Positions 60,907 to 64,000 of a DNA stretch of 64,000 nucleotides are shown here, in pieces. Source of the DNA: Acherontichlamydia pituitae. GTDB taxonomy: Bacteria; Chlamydiota; Chlamydiia; Chlamydiales; Rhabdochlamydiaceae. A program made the translations under genes and the position numbers. Location of the stretch: NCBI GenBank assembly GCA_019634675.1, contig JAHCAX010000001.1, forward strand, positions 62,001 through 126,000, read 5' to 3'. Every line of letters starts with the position of its first letter. Positions within the stretch are counted from its first letter, which is position 1. The notes below the pieces were generated by a model, which ran no database searches, was not told where the DNA came from, and saw only the letters and a list, made by a program, of their open reading frames with translations.

Positions 60907-61338
60907 ATGAGAAAACTCTTCTTTTTGAACATCGCGATCGCTTTTTCCGCATTCTCAACTCTCTTTGCGGAGCCAATAGGCTCCTACGAAGAGTTGACTG
61001 CGGCAATCCGAACAGGGGAGCATTTTGTGCTCCTCTTGGACCTTCCTCAATGCACAGGAAATCCCCGTTTACCGACCGGATACTTTGCTCCAAGCTCCAT
61101 GATGCTCATTCCCGGCACAGAGACAACGTCAGAACGGGTTGCGACATCTCTGTTGCAATTCAGCGACCATACCGGCAAGCCAGCCTATGAGTATGTTAAG
61201 TTCACGATTTATGCAGATGGAAAAGTTTCCGTCCGAACAACGTATTATGATCCTCAGACCTTCACGCCGATCGGAACATCCCATACCATCGATTGTTCGC
61301 TCGGCCACGGGCTTGAGATCCAAAAGAAAGAGCTCTAG
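60907..61338 (+). CDS. VirK-family exported protein
   Basis: 143 residues, signal peptide 1-21 (FSTLFAEP). IGSYEELTAAIRTGEHFVLLLDLPQC and a second cysteine (DCSLGHG) near the end match the VirK family (PF06903), known from the Agrobacterium vir regulon and Legionella; molecular function unknown. The two cysteines could pair. Next to a MOMP-like gene and probably in its transcript. Confidence 0.8.
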   Translation: MRKLFFLNIAIAFSAFSTLFAEPIGSYEELTAAIRTGEHFVLLLDLPQCTGNPRLPTGYFAPSSMMLIPGTETTSERVATSLLQFSDHTGKPAYEYVKFTIYADGKVSVRTTYYDPQTFTPIGTSHTIDCSLGHGLEIQKKEL

Positions 61339-61341
61339 TGT

Positions 61342-62586
61342 CTAATCTAAGAGACGGCATTCTACATCGCTGTAAATGTTCTTCATCCTGTATTCCCTAG
61401 CACTTTTTTGCGGTTCGGGAATGCAGGAGTTCTTATCGCGCGTCCGATCGGAGCTGATGAAATACAAATGGGCTGCTAACGAAAAAAAAGCCAATTGCCT
61501 CTGAGTTGGAAGCTTCCCGCCCCCTTCCTCATATCCCAAGGAAAAGGCCTTTTTTAACTTTTCGATTTGTTCCAGCGACAAGAGTTCTTTAGAACGCACC
61601 TTCTGATTTTCATCTAATAGAAAGGAGAACCTCTGGTGCTCGATGTCTGCAATAAAACTATAGAAGTCTTTGGCAGGTATCCCGTTAGGCATTCCATCCG
61701 GATCGATGCTTTCATAAAGCTTCGGAGGATCGATCCAAGTGACCCTGTTCGTTTGCGGCTCGAAGAAGACATTGATCAGCTTTGTATCGCCATGGATGAC
61801 AGCGGTCGGAAGCGGCTCCGACTTCATATCGGCAAGCGTCTTTTCATAAAGCGCCGCAAGCTTCTCGATATCGATTCCATGCTGGGGATAGGCCTTTAAT
61901 TTTTCCACAGCCAGCAGCAACAGCTCTCCCGTTTTCTTTTCCAATGCCTCAGATAAAGCCAGCGGTTTTCCCCTATGCGATCGATGCAGCGCCGCCATCG
62001 TACGGCCGCATTCTTTCAGGCCCCGTTCCAAATCGGCGAATGGCAGCCCATTTCGATAATGGCCCAGCAAGGAGCTTCCAGGCGCTGTGCTCTCGCAGAG
62101 GAGAAAGTAGTCCTTGTCCTCATAATGAAACCTTCCTAACGCCCTCATGCGCGGTGAGGAAAAGTTGGCAAGCCCTCTGCTGGCGAGGTAATTGAGAGAA
62201 AAAACTTCGGGGAAAAAATTATCCGAGCTCTCTTGAAAGACCTTAAGGATCCCCAAAGAGCGATTGCGAGCGCGGTCTTTAATCGCAAAAACCTGGTCTC
62301 CTGAATACCCAACTTCCTCTACGGCTTTGATATCGAAGCTCGACGCAGAAAGTCCAAGCGCTTTGCAGGCAAAATTTTTCAAACAGGAATCGAAGCTGTC
62401 CTTCTTTGAATAGTTAGTCAGGATCCGTTTTGCAGATGCTGCCGCAGCTTGCCTTGCGATAACTTTTGCCTGTTCTTGCTGGCTAAGAAGCAAGACCTGG
62501 CTGCATTCCCGTTGCAAACGCGGTGCATGCTCAGGAAGAGCAGCATAAACATAAGGAGGAGGAGGCGGAGGTAAATCAAGCGGCAT
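61342..62586 (-). CDS. phosphotransferase-family (APH/choline-kinase-like) protein
   Basis: 414 residues. N-terminus begins with PPPPPPYVY. Kinase-like core: VFAIKDRARNRSLGILKVFQE (ATP lysine), FLLCESTAPGSSLLGHY (hinge), AVIHGDTKLINVFF (catalytic HGDxxxxN) and WIDPPKLYESIDPDG (metal Asp). Phosphorylates a small molecule such as a sugar or choline. The proline-rich start with no signal peptide suggests a secreted effector, though a metabolic role is possible. It overlaps the sulfotransferase-like gene by one base. Confidence 0.85.
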   Translation of the reverse strand: MPLDLPPPPPPYVYAALPEHAPRLQRECSQVLLLSQQEQAKVIARQAAAASAKRILTNYSKKDSFDSCLKNFACKALGLSASSFDIKAVEEVGYSGDQVFAIKDRARNRSLGILKVFQESSDNFFPEVFSLNYLASRGLANFSSPRMRALGRFHYEDKDYFLLCESTAPGSSLLGHYRNGLPFADLERGLKECGRTMAALHRSHRGKPLALSEALEKKTGELLLLAVEKLKAYPQHGIDIEKLAALYEKTLADMKSEPLPTAVIHGDTKLINVFFEPQTNRVTWIDPPKLYESIDPDGMPNGIPAKDFYSFIADIEHQRFSFLLDENQKVRSKELLSLEQIEKLKKAFSLGYEEGGGKLPTQRQLAFFSLAAHLYFISSDRTRDKNSCIPEPQKSAREYRMKNIYSDVECRLLD

Positions 62587-63488
62587 TAACGTTTTTCTTG
62601 CGGTTGTTGAAATAATGGATCGTTCCGGATCAGCTCATAGAACTGCAGATTATATAAGTATGCCTCCTGATATTTTTCCCGATGCTCAGGAATGACAATT
62701 TCTTCAAAAGTCGGATTCCCGGCAGCATCCTTTGCATACCGGCTCAGAGGCTTAAAGCCCGAGCTCTCAAGAGCATCTTGATGCCACTGCTGGACAGCAT
62801 GATCTTTTTTCATCTCATGCCATTCTTTGTGGACATCGAACCCTTCCCCTGCACTAGTCCAATGCAAAGCATGGTGCAAAAAAGGGATGTCCAGATCCTG
62901 GCATAATTTTTCGATGATCTCCTCCGGGTCTTCCGCCAGCTCCTCAGCAGACAGCAGAACGATCCGATTGGGCGACTCCTTCTTCACTATTTGGAAAATA
63001 TGGTAGAGCGGTTCATACCCGATCAAATAATTGAGCATTGATGGACAGAATTGGCTCTTCCGATAAAACGAGATGACCGAAGAATGGGGATCCCGCATCA
63101 GAAAGACAAAAGAGACCCGCTCGTCGCGAACAAACTCGAGATCGTTCAAGAGATACTCCTCCAAGTCAAAACTCATCTCTTTAACGAAAACTCCCTTGTT
63201 CTTCACAGCATCGAAGAGCATCTGTTTCACCTCTTGATAGGTTGCATGGAGCCCCGGTTCAAAGACGTAAGGGGCATAATGCGGGTGGAACTCGCAGACG
63301 TAGGGAAGATGAAATGGTTCGTGGAAGACCTCAAAATCTCCGCGCGCCTGCATCATCCGCGCGCAAGCTGCAGACATCGACCTCGGAGGCGAGATCAGGA
63401 AAACAATGCGCCCTGAAATTTCTTCCGCAGGCAGCTTCACCCAGGCAATTCCCAATGCAGCACAGACCACCCATCGTATCCAAGACAT
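62586..63488 (-). CDS. sulfotransferase-family protein with signal peptide
   Basis: 300 residues. Signal peptide 1-22 (WIRWVVCAALGIAW...PAEE). RIVFLISPPRSMSAACARM fits the 5'-phosphosulfate loop and SFVFLMRDPHSSVISFYRKS the 3'-phosphate site of PAPS sulfotransferases; EELAEDPEEIIEKLCQDLDIP is a further family block. It would move sulfate to a hydroxyl or amine. A signal peptide is unusual because PAPS is cytoplasmic. First gene of a pair with the phosphotransferase, translationally coupled (TAATG). Confidence 0.85.
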   Translation of the reverse strand: MSWIRWVVCAALGIAWVKLPAEEISGRIVFLISPPRSMSAACARMMQARGDFEVFHEPFHLPYVCEFHPHYAPYVFEPGLHATYQEVKQMLFDAVKNKGVFVKEMSFDLEEYLLNDLEFVRDERVSFVFLMRDPHSSVISFYRKSQFCPSMLNYLIGYEPLYHIFQIVKKESPNRIVLLSAEELAEDPEEIIEKLCQDLDIPFLHHALHWTSAGEGFDVHKEWHEMKKDHAVQQWHQDALESSGFKPLSRYAKDAAGNPTFEEIVIPEHREKYQEAYLYNLQFYELIRNDPLFQQPQEKR

Positions 63489-63618
63489 AAAATACCTTTA
63501 GAAAAAAAGAATTGATGACAGCCCCTTCCAGCATCAGTCGTAGGCATAAGGCGATCGAATATATCTGCTGAACAGGAACCAGACAAGCAATTAGATTTAA
63601 GACTCGCGACTTGCAATC

Positions 63619-64000
63619 CTACGGTTTAGCGACTGGCGGGACCGCCATAAACAAGGGAATAAGCCCTTCCAGCAAGGTCGGATGAGTAAAGATAGCATCC
63701 CTTAATGTCGTGTAAGGAAGACCGGCTAACATCGCGATTTGGACTGCTCCGATGATCTCTCCTGCTCCCACTCCCAAAACTGTGAATCCGAGGATCCGGT
63801 CGCTTTTGGCATCGATCAGAGCTTTCATGAACCCGTTTGTTTCAGATAGAGTCCTGGTCCGTAAGACAGCCGCCATCGGGATCTTTGCAAGCCGATAAGC
63901 GATCTGTTTAGCCTTGGCTTCCGTTTCGCTAAGACCTATCCGGGCAAATTCCGGATCTGTAAACATGCAGAAGGGAACTTGACGTCCTGTCGTGCTCCTG
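63619..64000 (-). CDS. flavin disulfide oxidoreductase, C-terminal part (cut by window end)
   Basis: About 127 visible residues. GRQVPFCMFTDPEFARIGLSETEAK and DRILGFTVLGVGAGEIIGAVQIAML then FTHPTLLEGL are the dimerisation domain of the pyridine-nucleotide disulfide oxidoreductase family (MerA, lipoamide dehydrogenase). The usual HPTxxE catalytic pair (H-P, E) is present. The first ATG visible (63966) is internal; the frame continues past 64000, so start and FAD domain lie outside. Which substrate is unknown. Confidence 0.85.
   Translation of the reverse strand, partial: RSTTGRQVPFCMFTDPEFARIGLSETEAKAKQIAYRLAKIPMAAVLRTRTLSETNGFMKALIDAKSDRILGFTVLGVGAGEIIGAVQIAMLAGLPYTTLRDAIFTHPTLLEGLIPLFMAVPPVAKP

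Overview
The window reads as chromosome of an environmental (amoeba- or protist-associated) member of the Chlamydiota. Evidence: a chlamydial-type mcsA-mcsB pair, a tyrosine/tryptophan-type permease, two outer-membrane barrels resembling the Legionella/environmental-chlamydia MOMP-like family (PF05150), an OppA-type binding protein, Kdo and dTDP-rhamnose envelope genes, and many eukaryote-like proteins (F-box with WD40 or LRR repeats, AN1 zinc finger, mitochondrial-carrier-like protein, PP2C, actin-fragmin/PI-kinase-like fold, caspase-fold proteins). Such a mix is typical of obligate intracellular bacteria that manipulate protist hosts. I cannot fix the family (Waddliaceae, Criblamydiaceae or Parachlamydiaceae-like) from this window.

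Layout. 1-1.6 kb: an unknown protein and a kinase-like effector candidate. 1.7-6.5 kb: sufBCDS iron-sulfur operon, minus strand. 6.7-12.1 kb: AT-rich accessory island with a small DUF6483-like protein, two paralogous caspase-fold proteins and two F-box-like/LRR proteins, the second broken by a one-base loss in a T tract. 12.2-16.5 kb: minus-strand operon of aromatic amino-acid permease, rmlC, rmlD, rmlB, kdsB. 16.7-26.5 kb: outer-membrane and exported proteins, PEP synthase, an exported thioredoxin reductase-thioredoxin fusion, a YkgJ-like cysteine-cluster protein and an MGDG-synthase-like glycosyltransferase. 26.8-32.4 kb: alpha/beta hydrolase, tandem F-box/WD40 proteins, pgeF, CPBP protease.

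32.4-37.4 kb holds the most interesting locus: an apparent MNIO (DUF692) RiPP operon with an exported peptide carrying two copies of an ADGxCGQxSCGSG core, the DUF692 enzyme, a DUF2063 partner, a DoxX membrane protein and an exported protein with a paralogue 1.6 kb away. 37.6-51 kb: MFS transporter, mcsA and a degenerate mcsB, cupin, AN1 zinc-finger protein, tRNA-Thr(CGT), a cytidylyltransferase-SDR fusion, an AlkB-type hydroxylase, Nudix, OppA, DMT/APC/LysE transporters, and a HesB-type carrier. 51-55.3 kb: mitochondrial-carrier-like protein, DUF2000 protein, a GT-B-like protein and a PP2C phosphatase. 55.5-64 kb: a tripartite drug efflux operon, MOMP-like porin with VirK-like protein, phosphotransferase and sulfotransferase-like proteins, and the C-terminal part of a flavin disulfide oxidoreductase cut by the window end.

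Together the genes show Fe-S assembly, lipopolysaccharide sugar supply, metabolite import from the host and efflux, interspersed with low-GC islands of candidate secreted effectors. No insertion sequence, prophage, rRNA or CRISPR array was seen. All functional calls rest on motif recognition by eye; no database search was made.
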